From Rhyacichthys aspro (lineage: Eukaryota; Chordata; Actinopteri; Gobiiformes; Rhyacichthyidae): a DNA stretch of 64,000 nt. Of this stretch, positions 45,571 through 60,500 are shown in pieces. Both the position numbers and the translations under genes were made by a program. A model generated the notes under the pieces. That model searched no databases. It had not been told where the DNA came from and saw nothing but the letters and a program-made list of their open reading frames with translations. The stretch spans positions 13,478,639 to 13,542,638 of the forward strand of contig CM072163.1 of NCBI GenBank assembly GCA_036850595.1, read 5' to 3'. Positions within the stretch are counted from its first letter, which is position 1, and the number at the start of each line of letters is the position of its first letter.

Positions 45571-48500
45571 ATGGAGCCTCCCCCCTCACTCAGCCTGGCT
45601 CTGTTGGGAGGGAGTGAGGATGAGGACCAGCGCTTCCTCCTTCCCCTGAGCAGTATATCCCATCCTGCCAGTGCTGGCAACCAACCAGGATCAAACCACT
45701 CCAACCACATGGGAGGTTCAAGTCTGGACCGCCTAAATGGCAGCACCCCATCTCCATCCCCTGCCACACCCAACTTACCCCCTGCATCACTCCCCAAGCT
45801 GCCTCTGTCGTCCTCTGGATCACAGCCCCTGCCCCCACCCATCCCCAATGCACTGCACCCCACAAGCACCCCACTGTCATCCTGCCTGGGCTCCCAGCAC
45901 AGCCTAAGCGGGGACAACTCACCCGTCTACAACGCCCTCTTCTATTCGTCCCACTCACCCTCCATGGAGCGTGAGCGGGACAGGGAGCGAGACCGGGACA
46001 GGGAGAGGGGCTGCAAACACAGACAGGCCAGTCCTCTGGTCCACCGCAGGGACAGCAACCCCTTCACAGAGATTGCCATGAGTTCTTGTAAGTACACAGG
46101 TGGGGTCATGAAACCGCTGAGTCGACTTAGCGCCTCCCGCAGGAACCTTATTGAATCAGACAGCAGCAGCGAAACGAAAGAAGGTGGAGTTTCTGCTGTT
46201 GCTGGTGCAACTGGTGCCGGGGGGCAGGACAGACAGCGAGAAGCCCCTCACACTTCCTCTGTCTCCCAGTCCTCTACCCATCAGCCACCTCTTCAGAGCC
46301 CCCCAGAGATTGTGATTTCATCCAAAGAAGACTCGCCATACCTCAGAGCTGGTTATGACATCACTGACTCCACCTCCAACCAGATGTCCATCTACCACCA
46401 GAACCACGCGCTGGTGGAGAGTAGACGGGCACAGTCGGGGAGGGGCAGCCGGCAGGGAGGGGTGGGGACGGTGGGCACTGGGGCCAGGGGTAGCACCTCC
46501 AAGGCACCAAAACGCAAAAACCAAAACATTGGCTACAAACTGGGCCACCGCAGGGCGCTGTTTGAGAAGAGGAAGAGACTCAGCGACTATGCCCTTATCT
46601 TCGGGATGTTTGGCATCGTCGTCATGGTGATTGAAACGGAGCTGTCGTGGGGTGTGTACACAAAGGTGAGAGGGATGAGCAAGGGCAGTTAAATTCACTG
46701 ACTAATCATGAAAAACAGCTTGGCATTCATTTGTCTTTAAGTCTAATAAAATGCTCCTGTCTGCAGTCTTATCAGGCTAGCATTGTCTTGAAGACTACAA
46801 AGAATGAAGGATAGTCAGCTTTTAAAGTAAGCACCAGGCTACAAGTTTGTAATGAAAAACACTGTTGCCACACTATCTCCACTGTTAATTTACTTAAGGC
46901 AGTATTAAATGGCTGCTGTGCCCCTTTAATTAACTTTCAGAGGGTCATTCAAATACCAGTATTGTGCAGCTGGGTTTGAAAAATGTAATTTGTCTCTCTT
47001 TAAAATTGCTAACAGATATTAATGTCATTGTAACAAATATGTATCTCACAATCTTCCCATTAAGAGGTAACTACATAGTACAACAGGATCTAGAATGTTT
47101 TAACAAAAAAAAAAAAAAGTGGATGGATATATACAATCCAAGGCTATGCTACTAGAGACTGCAGTTAGCATTTAATGCACAAAGCTATTCAGGTTTAAAC
47201 ATCTGAAGCAGCTAGTTATAGTTAAAGAAAGTTTCACCCTTGTTTAAGGCAACTTAAGAGAGTTTTTTTCATTCTTAGAAATATTGCCATATATTTGAAG
47301 AATCTTAGAGTAACATTGTTTCTAGTTACTGTTGTTGGAACGTTATATCATTTAATAACTGCTCTCTTTGTTAATGGCAATATTCATGATTGCTTTACAA
47401 CACTTAGCGAGACCAATGCCAGGCCACATTTTGGAGGGTTGTGTCTTGTAATGACCAGGCTTCTGCATGATGTAATGCAATGATGCAGAGGACATGGGGG
47501 GCAGATTATCAGTAGGAGGCCAGGATCTCATTTGTCTGTGTAATGGGGAGTGTAATAAGCTGAATCGGCCCCTAGCTGCAATTGTCTGTTTATTTTTGTT
47601 GTGTGTGTCTTTGTGATTTTAAATATTTATGGAGTCTTAAAAAATCACTCATGGTGACTCAAGGGCAACAAATTAAAACAACAATTTGAGATGGATTTAG
47701 GGTAAAGGTTTTAATTAGTGTTTAATTAGGGATAAGAGTTAAGTTGTGGTAAGGGTAAGGCAAAGAAGTATGTGAAAGCAGTATTGCCGGTAAAGACAAA
47801 ATGTGTGTCGATACCACTAGGTCTTTTTATGACACATCACAGAGGCTTGCCTTTCTTTACCTAATAAGGTGGAAACATTACTTCCATTTATGCATGTCAT
47901 ATTTGAATCACTAATCACGTGCAGAAGGCTCTGGGATCATGAGATATTTACATGGTAGACTAATAGAATAGGTTGTGCCTCCCATGTCTATTTGTATTGC
48001 TCTCCATTCCTGGGCTCCCACTTATTACTTTATGGAAATCCTTGTTTTAGAAGCAGTCTCTTTTATAAATGAAATAGTGTACTTTGCGTTTCTCTCCCCC
48101 TCTTCAGCATCATCTTGTTTGCTTCCCATTAGTCTTTCTTCTGTGCCTTTATCATGCTATCTTCCTTCCTTTCGTTTGTGTCCCCTCACTTTCTCTCTCC
48201 CTCTGCTCCTGTGCTTCTCCAGTGGGCGTCAACGTGGGGGAGTGTGATCGGAAGAGAACAGCGGCTGGGCAAGAAATGAAAGGCTGTGTAGAAGCAGAGA
48301 AAATGTAAAGCTTGATTTAGGCTCTTAAATTACGACCTATACAGCGAGTCAGGCAGCATTGTCCATCGACACGAATTGATGGACAGGTGTGAATTGGAGC
48401 CACAGTGAATGCCCCTAGCCTTGTGTTATTGATAAATCGATGTTCATTAAGATATCTTGTCAAGGAGGAGAAGCTGATGAAGAATAGTGTTTTAAATGTC

Positions 48501-51500
48501 GCACATCATTGTCTGCTTTAAGGATGTTTTCAGAGTTGTGCCTCAGTCTGATCAAAAATTCTGCTTTGAAACACAGACTGCCAGGTTCTTCTTTTTTTTT
48601 TTTATTGCGCTTTCATGGTTGTGAATTTGGTTCTACTCCAACACTTACTGGAGTTCCACCAGACAGTTCAAGCCCTCACTTAGATAATTGAGGTGGAAAG
48701 AAGCCCACTGGTTTGTTGTGAAAAAACGGATAGAAATGGCAAGGATGAAAGGAGAGAGTGTAAAGGGAGACAGATGAGAAGACGGAAGCGAAAGATAGTG
48801 TGAGCTCTGTGCAGTGCTTTAAACCTGTCTAGTGGGGGAAGCCTTCAATGATCTCTGCTATTGATTATTGATAATCACTCCCGCTCACCCACGCACAAAC
48901 CATCTGCTCTTACGCACACATACTGTTTTGTACAAGGCAACGCTGTGAAAATGGATGCTGCCCTTCAGAGGCTATTATTGACAGCCATCCTAAAGAAGTG
49001 CTGTGTGAGTTTATGGTGAAATGTAATAGGTGGAGATCATTTTTCATCTATGAAAATATACAGGTATATTGATAGCCTGTTAACGGCTTTGTTAGACAGC
49101 GTGTCTGAACACTAGCTGTTAACTGAATGTCACTGTATACTGCTGAGATGTGAGTGCCGACCAAGCACTCCTACATTTTTTTTAGCAAGTCCAGTTGCTC
49201 TATCTTGCGCCCATAAATAGAGATGAAGAATAAGAATGGAACTAAACAGGGCGGGTTGCTGGGATAAAGGGAGAGGATAGACACCTTGTTCGTGACTGTG
49301 CGTGGAAAGCAAGCACTTTGGTAGTACATATAGCTGCAAAACATTTCCCATTCATTGCATTATTGTCTCACTCAGTATTGTGTAGTCCATTTCCGCAAAG
49401 GCAAAAATCAAGTCAATGACCAAAGCCATTTGTGAGAATGTGTTGCAGATTAAGTTTCTTCTTTTCTCAATGTTTTTTCAGCCCACGGGCACATGCAGAG
49501 AATTTTTAAAATGTCAAATGCTGTTGATGCAACCCTGAAAAATTATGCAGCGAGAATACTGGGTGATAAAATAATTAATTAATTTCGAATAATTTAATTC
49601 TTTCTCTGGCAGAACTGTGCGTTTTGCATAAACCTACCAAGTTGGAGATTGTGATTTTTCCATACAGCCAATCACTCAAGTGTCAAGCATTTCTGTGGCC
49701 TTTTCTTGTCAAGGTCTAAAGTCATGAGTTGACTTCAGACCTTGACATCTTTAAAATGGTAACAGCAGTATTGCTTTTATTAGGTGTTGGTTAAAATAGT
49801 TAGGGGTTTCTGATATCACGTAAGTCTCTATCTGAGAATAACTATGGCTCTGGGACACCTGAGACCCCAGCATGTGGCCTGCCGTTGTCAGATCAATAGA
49901 TCATTTCTCAATGTCCCACGTGGTGTATCATGGCCCCCGACTGTGCGCTGTGTTTTTGTCCTGTCACAGAGCACGGCTATTCTAAGGCAATACACAGCTG
50001 TCGTTAGCTTCACTTGTTACGCTGATAGTGGACACACTTGATGCCTTGACATATAGATGGGTGTTGTGAGCACAGGCCGGGAGGTCATTATGTACTGGCT
50101 GATTCCCACTAGAACACAAGAGTCTCATACACACAAAGTCACAACAATTTTTTACCATAACCTGTGATTGACTACAGGACAGCAAATTAACAACCATAAA
50201 GTGCTACCAGCAAAAAGGGATTTATGGCCTTAGATTTGATATGTGTACCATTGTAGAAGAATCACTAGTTTCACATATTTTCAGCAGTAGCTTCTGCCAC
50301 ATACAGTACCATTTCCTCTCGTCTTACTTACACTCAATGTTTATGTTCCTCCCCTGATGCTTTTAAATACATCTACATGTCCCAGAGGGGGCCATTGCCA
50401 TCTCAGCAGGCGTACAACATGTCCCTCATTCCCCCTGCAGAACCACACCATCTCCCCGCCTCATGCCCTCTCTCCCTTATCTATGACATTTCCTGCAGAC
50501 ATTTACTGGGGGACCTTTGTGGACCTTTCTCTAGTTGGCCACTTATAGTGACTGCTCACTGCTTCTCAGACAGTACATGAGAATCATCAGGGAGTTATTC
50601 CCACCAACCGCTGCCACCATATTCTCTAAAGGAGCCATCAGCCATCTCAGCACTTCTGCTCTCCCTCCACACACTCGCTTCATCTTCTTGATCACAGGCT
50701 TCTAAGGGACACCAGCTCCCTCGGGCCTATAGCGACTAACAGGTACAAATATGCTCATTTCACTCAGAGTAACAAGGCTAAGCTACCTGTCTCTGAATGT
50801 GTGAGCGTGTTGGTACACACGGGTGTGTTCCCAGTTGCATCATCTTCCCGTAAACATTCACGTCACTGAGTATATGCGCTCCTCTGTGGATACAGACTTA
50901 TAGATTGGGTTGTGTGAATGTTTTCAGCCTTGTCATATTAGTGCCCCTAGATGCACCTGCCAGTATGTGCATGCTCACATTTCCCTTTGTCTGGATTTAA
51001 TTGAGTGTGTAGGTCTGTAATGGTGTGTGTCAACGAGAGGCCTAATATTTGTGTATTAGTGCGCGTGTTTATCCTGCAAAGGTGTCGACGCTTTCTGTCT
51101 ACTGCCTGTTTCCCTGGAGACTGATTGCAAGAAGACAACACTCTGACAGGAAGAGACCCCCAAGGCAAACTCATTACTACACATACACCTCTACATTTAT
51201 AGCCCATTCAAGACCAACACATGTAGGCAGAGACTTGTCATTTGGAGTCTGATGTGCCAGTAGATAATGTGTATTTGCTTTTGTCTGTGTCAATAAGGGT
51301 GAGGTTTGGACCATTCGGGGAAGACCTTCCTCTGCCTAGTTTGTCTTGTGTCTTTCAGTCTGATTGCTGATTGAACAGAAAAATCTCAAAAGCTCATTAT
51401 CTCTGCATGCTGTCCACAGAGGCATTGATCAAAACATACTAATCACACAAACACAGTTAGACAGAATACAGGTGGAGATACAGACATACAAGCACATAGG

Positions 51501-54500
51501 GTCAGGTTAATACACTGCTAAAGCCAAAGACTTAGTAAAACAATAACTGTATGATGTCAATTATTACTGTAATTCATTTAAGTGATATCCCTGAGTACCT
51601 ATTTCCATTATGGTCAGTGGGCTAAGTCACAAGTTATTTGACTAGTGCAAAGATGACTGGCATGTCTTAGTAAAGCAAACCACCACATTCCAAATTTCAA
51701 AATGCTTTTGCGTAACAACAGTGTTCATGCAATTTATTTAATCACACCGGTGGAAACTGCTGTTTCAAATAAACAATACTTTTCCTCAGCACTTGTGCAG
51801 GGTCCTCACTGGTTGCCTGGCAACCTGACAGCAATGACAAGACAACTGGATGACACTGAGCTCAGAAATAGTTTACAGCTCTGTGGAAAATAATTAATAG
51901 ATAATAAAAAGATAAATATAATGCTCTGTGGCTTCAATGAATCATTTCAGAAAAGCTGATAAAATTTTGGTTTGAGCAAGCAGTTTTTCACTATTAGCCT
52001 AAGTTGGAAAGCTAACCTAATTACTAATAGCTTAAGCTTTAAACAAGACATAAAGTAACAATATCACTCTTTCTTAGGTTAGGTTTTTTATTTAGGCTTG
52101 ATTTAAGCTAATATTTCAACAGTGACAGTTCACTATCGCTCAGTGTAAAAATATTATTAAAATTCTGTACACCTTTAATTTAAAGATGTTGGCCAATAAA
52201 ACCAAACAGACCAAATGCAGTCATGCTTCAGTTGATAGACTACAGTCATGGAAACTGGCAGAAATAAATAGCCTACTTTTAGCAGAGTGAAGTAAACTAA
52301 CACAAAAAGCAAAAGGACATATGAAGTAAATGCAGCAAGAGCTGCAGAGAGTAACTGAAGAATAAAAGCAAAAAACATTTCCATTTCCCAGTGTGTTTGT
52401 GTGTGTTTAAACATATGCTGCTGAAGTGAGCATTTTACTCATTAGCACAACAACGTTGCCACCTAGTTTGCTTCAGTGAGTACAAATGAGCTGCTGAAGT
52501 CGAGCGGAGACAGATCGACACAGGGAAAGGAAAGTAAAGACTGAACGACAGCCACAGCTTTGTGTGAGCTGACAGAGGAAATCAGTGGAGAGCCAAAGCT
52601 AGATATTCTTTCCCCAGTGTTGTGCAGTGGCCCATAACCACTCTGATATTAGCAACAGATAAACAACGCTCACTTCATAGCTCTCTCTTTAAAGAAGTGT
52701 ATGCTCATATGTACTTATTTCCTTGTTTCAGTGATATAAACGGCCTTCAAAGATGTAACAAAACATGGAGGACTCAACAAAGCAGTGTGTCAGAGAGGAT
52801 TTGGAAACGTCTTAATAGTGTGATGTTAATACATGATTTTTTCACACAGGCTTTAATTTGACACAATAGCATGCTCTATTTTCCACAAGGCTGACTTGTA
52901 ATATATATTCATGAACCAAAGAGTGTCATGAAGTAAATGCTGAGTAATGTATTTAAATTCAGAGTATAATGTTTGCAGTTAAATCAACATTATGCTGGCT
53001 GTGTGACCATGTGGCACAATGTTTAAAAAGAAATGAGTCTTTGAGCTGATGTAGACAAATTAATAATTTTATTGACAAATCAGAGCACATTCTTTACAAA
53101 GCGTGCAAGATGAGACGTGCTAAATGTTTTGTTTTGACCAGTCACTGACATTTTTGCAGATGTTTGCAGAATCCATTTCTCACAACAATGATTCACATAT
53201 AAAAGACAAGGACGAACAGTTGAAGTTTACAAAGGCATTTTTCTAAGCATAAATAATATACTGACTCGATGGTGCCTGTAGATTTTAGTGTTTCATCATT
53301 GCCCCCAAAATGCATGAATATTTGCATGCATTAACGTTTCACAAAATAAACAAATAACAAAAAAATTGAAAAATAGAAAGAGATGCCCAAAACGGCTTAA
53401 GTGTTAATGTTATCCCATTTCTGTCCCCATTGTCTGTCTTATCCTTGGTTAGGTAAGTTTCTCTTGTGAGTTACCTGGCAGTGTGAGGCATCAGTGTTTC
53501 TATGGTAACCTGTAGTTTAACATAGCCTGTGCACTGATTTAAAATGTTGATTAAAGCCATGACTGGAGGTGACATGCAGTCATTTCCTACCTCTGTTCTG
53601 CCTCTTCAACACAGGATTTCTCTCTCAGTACTTTCCCCTTTTGATCTTATGCCTTGTGTGTGGTGCAAATGTGCTCCCATACAGATGTACACGTGCAAAG
53701 ACTAGATAAGTCTTGAGTGAGCAGGGGAGGTGAGAGGGTTAAAGAAGTGCTATGAGTTGTATTGATTCAAAGTTCCCCCATGCATTGATCATGAGCCCTA
53801 GGAAAGCAGACAAGCAGAGGATTTTAAGCTCCACTGCAGAGTCCTATTGATGGGTGGAATACCAGGCCAACCACTTGTGCTTAGTGTTTGAAAATCTGCT
53901 TTGTAAATGTTAGCTCATAATGTCCATGCTGAGGGAGGGCCGGGGAGCCGCTGCTATTAAGCCGAAGGTGTAAAATATGTATGTGTGTCTTTCTCTGCAG
54001 AGCTCCATGTATTCTCTAGCCCTGAAGTGTCTGATCAGCCTCTCCACCGTGATCCTCCTGGGCCTCATCATAGCCTATCATGCTCGAGAAGTTCAGGTAA
54101 AACGCTCACACAAACAGACACAGGAAGACCACATCAAATATTAACACCACCAACTTTTGTTACATTTTGTTCCACATCTGTGCTGTCTATACTTTGTGCG
54201 TTATGTCGCTGACATTCCCTGGGGCCCCTCACACAGCCCACTGGACCCAGGTGTGATTCGACCCCAACCTATTAATGGCATTAACGAGAGTCGTAGCATA
54301 GACAAGACAATCTGCAAGGCTTTGAATTAGGTAGAGACGCTTCACATGTTAAATACACACACACACACACAAATAGCAATCATGCCATTCAATACGTCGA
54401 AGCACACACACACAGCTCTAGAGCCTCTTGTACGGCTGAACCAATCAATCAGAAATGCTTTCACGCTTCATGATATCTGTTTTGTTGTTTGTCATTTCAT

Positions 54501-57500
54501 TGATATAATGGTACCGCGCTCGTTTAGATGAGGTTTCCGTCTGAAGCCATTTGCAATCGATGCGCATTGACTATTTATGGGAGCCTGGCGGGAATTGGAC
54601 CCAACGAGTACCCCCATACCAGCCATTACTCCCACCAGCTACACCGCAGAGCCGCACTCATCCTTCTTGCCTGGTGTTAGTTTAATGTTGTGACTTTTCT
54701 CATTACATCACACAGTAGCTTTGATGTTGGAAAAGTCTATTAAAGCTGAGCCGCTGTGAGACGGGGATTGTGCATTCTGCTGCGGCCTGTATCTGCGGAT
54801 CAATAACAAGCTGCCGTTGCTTATTCACTGTCATACACAGGGACCAATAAAGGGGTATTAATTCTGTAATATGTGCTCGCGGTGTATCAGAATTCACCGG
54901 AGAAAGCGGTCGACTCAATATATGGACTGGTGGAGCGCGGAGAGCATGTGTGTTGTGGTGTTGAGTTTGCATTCATTGATAAAAGAGGACCTCGTTTCTT
55001 CTCAAGTTTGATGTCACATTCGCATCGAGTCAGTCGTCCTCCCACACGCTGAGGCTGGTGCACGTGACAGGCACGCTAATGCCCACAGCTGAAGTACAGA
55101 TTGAGTGTAGCTACTGTAAGGCTGACAGGAGGGTGAGGCGGAAAGAGATAAAATGGTCTTCTCTTAATCTCTTTGAGAAATAATTCCTTTTGATTAAATT
55201 AAGTTTGGAGTTTAGGGAGGGTGCAATGACAGTCTGGGTGGGAAACACAGCAAGGTGGGGGAGGTGAGGCAGGGATTTAACCCAAAATCTCTTTGTACAA
55301 TAGGCTGAATGAGGATAGTGATAAATTATGTGCATTTCATCCTACAACTGCTGACAGCTTTAAAGAGTCATTGTCAGGGTTGTAATAAAACAAGAGTAAA
55401 CGATAAGACTGTTAAAAATGATATGTTAAGGTTAGGAAGAGTTAAAATACATGCTTCTCACAGCTTTATTGCAGCATTAGAGTAAAGTTAGACATTTTAT
55501 CATTTTTCATCTGGGCCAGTAGAAGATATTCTGATATTCTTCTCCACAAATGTCTCTCCCTGGAATAAAAAAACAGATGGATCTGCTGAATCAAAATCCA
55601 AGTAAAAACAGATTGAAATGTTCTGCAAAACAAGAGTTGAGTCGTAAACAGACATCCAGGCAGTAGAGTGAATTCAGCTTGATCTTTAAGTATTTACCAT
55701 TAATGACATAATTTAAGAATGAAAAAAGGTATTCATTTATGTGCTGATACCTACACCTAAACCTTTATTAGTACACATCACACTTTATTATTTATTAATG
55801 TGCACTTGAAGTAAATCATTCAAAAATCCAATTGAACTGTTTCTGCTGCGATCGGATAATGCCTGTAGCCAAACATCAACCAATAAACCAGTGCCAGTGT
55901 AAAAGAAAAATACACTTTGGAAATGTATGTTATAAATTTGGTACAATTAGTGGTAGTAATGAGGATTTAAATAATTTAAACATAATGAATGCCTCCTGTT
56001 CTCATGCCATTTTAAGAACAATTCTTTATTACACACAGTATACACACTCTCCTTATTAGGTTTATTTTGTGCTATAGGGCATACTCATAACCAGAAGGCA
56101 TCACTGAGACAACATGAGGCGCATATAAACACACATCTGTTAATAAAGCAAAAGTATTGATAATGCAAAGATAGATTTTAAATTTGATATGTAGACAAAG
56201 GACCTATTAAAGGAAAGAACATTAAAATTTAGTAATGAGCTGGACTGAGGCTTTTGAAACATATACTCCTGCCATCCCTTATAACCCTTTATATAAATGA
56301 ATGACTTTACTGTAACTCCTGCTTTAACACATACATAATGCATCTAAAAGGAGATTGATAAGAGTATGTTTGCATGCAAAAAAAGGCCTCACCCATTCAT
56401 CGTTTTTATGTACATTTCCTGATTTACTACCTGTCCGCTGGATGTTTGGGTGTATTCATAAGAACATGGATCAATAAGAGTTACATTGACAATCCACACG
56501 CAACAAAAGAAGTGATGCCGTGCACAATGAAAGCCGTTGTTCAGTAAAGATCCCACTCGCTGATTATGACACACTCTGTTGGAGTGTTTGGCCCTGAACA
56601 TAACAGGATATTACATGCACACTCACTCACTCACACACATACATTTACACAGGTTGAAAGTGACCAGAGATCACCATGATGATCGGCTTTAGCTCACATT
56701 CACACGCGCCCGCACTCACTCTCCTCCACACGTGTCTTTTAATGTATCTCTGAGACTCTAACTAATATTAGATCTGCCTCCCATCTCCTTCAATGGGCCT
56801 GAGTTCAGTGCATTGTTGAAATTCACATCCCTCTCTCCCTCCTTGTTTCTCAGACTTTATCTTCTAACCTTTTGGCCAGCCTAGTGTTTTATATTAACAC
56901 AAGCATTCCCCATCGCCTCCCAAAGACCTGGCGTCTTCTCACTTTTATCTGTGCTGTGATTGCCCTCTTGTCTGTCCTCTTTGTCCTCTTTTTTCTCTTT
57001 TCCTCCTCTTTCCATCTTGTCTCTTCTAATCTGTCAAGGGACTGCCCCAAACAATTGTGCTCAGCGTGAAATAAGGAGAAAACAATCTGACTCTGTCACA
57101 GTCATCTGTAATCATCACACTTAACACATTTCTCTCATTTTTCTGCTGCTGTAAACTTTAGGTTACTGTTGACACTCTCCGGCGATTAGCTATTTGTTCA
57201 ACATCCTTAATTGTTTTGCTACTAGGAAAAACAAACTAAAATTGACATGAACATGGAAGTTTGATATTAACATGACAAGAAAGTCTAAGGAGACAGGAGG
57301 CTGACAAGAGTGATGTAAGATTTGAAGCAAGAACATTGCATTTTAGTGTTGTGCTTAGTCAGCTTTGTGTTACTTCTGGAGACACTTCTCACCTTTTTTC
57401 ATTTTTAAAGAAACATTATGTAATTTCAAAAACATTTATTTTAATGTTTCCTTAATAACCTCACTTACACAGAAACAGTGCACCCAAGTTACCAAAATTG

Positions 57501-60500
57501 TTACTATCTAACTGTAAGTGACAGTATCATATCAGCTGACACATCAAAACGACTGTTCAAGTGACTTCTTATATATGAACTATATATTGACACATTCCTT
57601 GTATTGTTGCATTGAGTCTTTTAAACTAATGAAATCTGCTGTGAATATTAGTGACTAAGATATAGTGTTTAAGGTGAGATTATGTCACTGTGGAGGTAGT
57701 TTTAAACCTTGTGCACATCAGACTTCATTTTCCCATGACATGTGGCACTAAACCCCACTATTACCCCCTCAAAAGGGAAAGGGGTTGTGACATTTAATCT
57801 GCTTTGTGGAACCAGTCATCTCAGCTCTTAACAAAAGTGTTCCTGCTCATCCCCTCATAAACCAGGGACTGAAATATCATGCAGATGCTTGGGGAGGCCT
57901 CAAGAAGCCTTGCTCCTGAAGACTCTCATTCATAATGAAAAGATAATGAAATCAGTATTTCACAGTCATAATTCTGTCTCATTGTCTTTATTTGAACAGT
58001 CTCGACAGCTCACTTGCCACTCGTTCTGGACACACTACCAAAGCTTCTTTTAATGAATAAGAATAATATTATTAAAGAGATAAAGACTGTTACTGTGACT
58101 GTAGCCATTGTCTGTGGTTAGCCAAAAGCTATACAACTAATTATTACTATTATTAAATAATACAGAAGCACACACACTATGCTTTATGAAGTTCATTAGT
58201 ACTTAACTGTCTGATACCATGACTGGCCTCATAGGCTGCAGCTATGGCTCACTTTATAACCATACTGCGTTTGCCCTGAAACTGACCTGTTTCCAAATAT
58301 GGTTATCACTTCACTGGTCCATCATGAGTTTATTACTTTCTTTTGGTCCCTTAGTTTTCTTTAGAGGGAAACCTTCTTTAAATAATATCAGCCAACGATG
58401 CCTTAATAACTCCCAAGTTTGTTTATGTAATTTAAAAACACCAAATCAAGATAGTGTTATCATAACACAAGAAAGTACCACATGTGCAGTGATGGCATGC
58501 TGTAGACTACAAGCTCATCAGCACTTGTCTTGGCTTTTTCTTTTGCTTCAAAAAACTTTTAAATACTTCTCTATTTGAAACAGAAGGCCACATTTGAGCT
58601 TATAAACTTGCATGAAATCTTGTCTTGAAAGGCAAGAATTGAATTGTTGTTGAAATTAATCAAATAGAAAGTCTAAGAGAGTGTGTGAGGGGGGAATATT
58701 TCTCCAGTGCATTAGTGCACTCTGGGCATTAGTAAACTGTGTTATTCAGTTACTTTTGGGGGATTTCAGAAGCATTTCATTGATCAAGAGGACACCGGCT
58801 TGGCACTCAGAGCCACTTAAAGACAGGCGGATGGCATTAGAAAAATAAAGTGAGCAGCAGTCTTCCATAAAGGGTGCTTCCATGTGGTCCTGTTCATGTT
58901 GCACAAGCTGCCACTTCATGATGTTATGTTTGTACATTGTGCATAATGTACTGTACTTGTACCATGGGACTCATAATGGAGAACGAGCAAGATTCCTTTG
59001 ACGTGAAATATGTGCCCACACATTTCCAGGAAATGCTCATTTATAAGTCTCCATTTACGTCTTACTAGCCCCTGGCCATTTTCTTAACTCTCCCTCTCCA
59101 TTTGTTTTCCTTATTTGCATTAATTACTGAAAATCTGCTTCTGACACTTCTTGTAGCAGGAATCTCTTTTTTATTTTCTCCCAGTTGCAGTTTTTTAGAC
59201 TTTGTAGTGGCAAAGTCACAACATCTCTCCTGCACCCACACCAAAACCGTGAACTCCCCTCATCTCCCACTCGTTCCGACACTTTTTTTCACTCCCCTCA
59301 CACCTTCCCTCCCTCTTTCTCGTCTGTCTTTCTCAGATGCACAGAAACAGCAACGGGGTGTTCCCTCTGAGCAGCAACGTGTTTTCCTCTCTGCATATTC
59401 ACATATATCTGGCTGTGTGTTTAAATTGGCCCAGATATTTAGTGTCTGTATGAAGGATTTCCAGTCATATCCCAGAGGTGTGACTATGTGTGTAAAAGTA
59501 TGCATCAACACTTAGTCCCCAGTGTTGCTTTGGTGATTAGGGCCATCTCTGCCCCAGACTGGGCTGTAGTCTTTTCTCCATCCAGTGGGAATTGGAGAGT
59601 TGAAGCTCATCTGCCTGCATCAGGCTCTTTTTTAGAGCCAGCACTATGTTTGACAGGGCCATCTGGATGCATGTGTATGCAAAAACAGCCTCTGCATGTC
59701 TCTTACTAGCCCTGGCCAGAAACACGTCTGGTTCCGTAATGAGGGACTTAACATGATTAGAGACAGCTCCTGGCTCTGAAACTGAAAGAGGGCAAAGTAT
59801 TGATGGATTGATGAACTGCTGGGGGTGACATACTTCCAAATGTAGCACTCCCAACTCTTCCAACAGGATCCTAGAGGGGAAGAAATGTGGACTCCTGTCT
59901 GTCTTTGGCACTAACATAGTTTTTTTTTCTCTCATCACACTTTACATTTGGGATCAAATGTATTATTATTATTATATTTAACAACACTTGATATTACATG
60001 TGTTTCTGTTGGAGTATTGTTGCTCTCATTTTGCCCATTACCCCTTTTGGGCTTGTTCTTTATGTTCATATTTATTTAGAGTTGATGACCTTTGACCTCT
60101 GTTGTGCCCCCCTCCTGTTCCCTCTTTCCATCACTCTTTTCCAGCCATGTTGGGCCAGTGGCACTCACTGACTCCCGTTGACAGATTACTTTCCTAATGG
60201 AATTTAATTATTTATCTCTTCCTCCTGGCGATTTAGCCAGGAAAAGACCGACAGCGGCAGGAGTGCATGAGGCAGGTTGGGATGGTTGGAGGAGGAAAAG
60301 GGAGAGACATTCATTTTGCTCCTTCTCCATCACCTCAGTTTGGATTTGAAAAGGCACCATTCACAAAGATAAACAGCAAGAGGAAAGAGTAGAGGCAGGG
60401 CTGTTGGAGTGTTTTATGCAGTGACTCTAGGACTTTTGTTTTTGTTTTTACACATTTTTATTGAATTACAATTATCCCCCAAGAACATACAGAGACAAAC

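Noticed and set aside
54541..54660. tRNA-like GGGAATTGGACCC stretch
   Set aside because: No cloverleaf could be drawn and the A and B box promoter motifs are missing.
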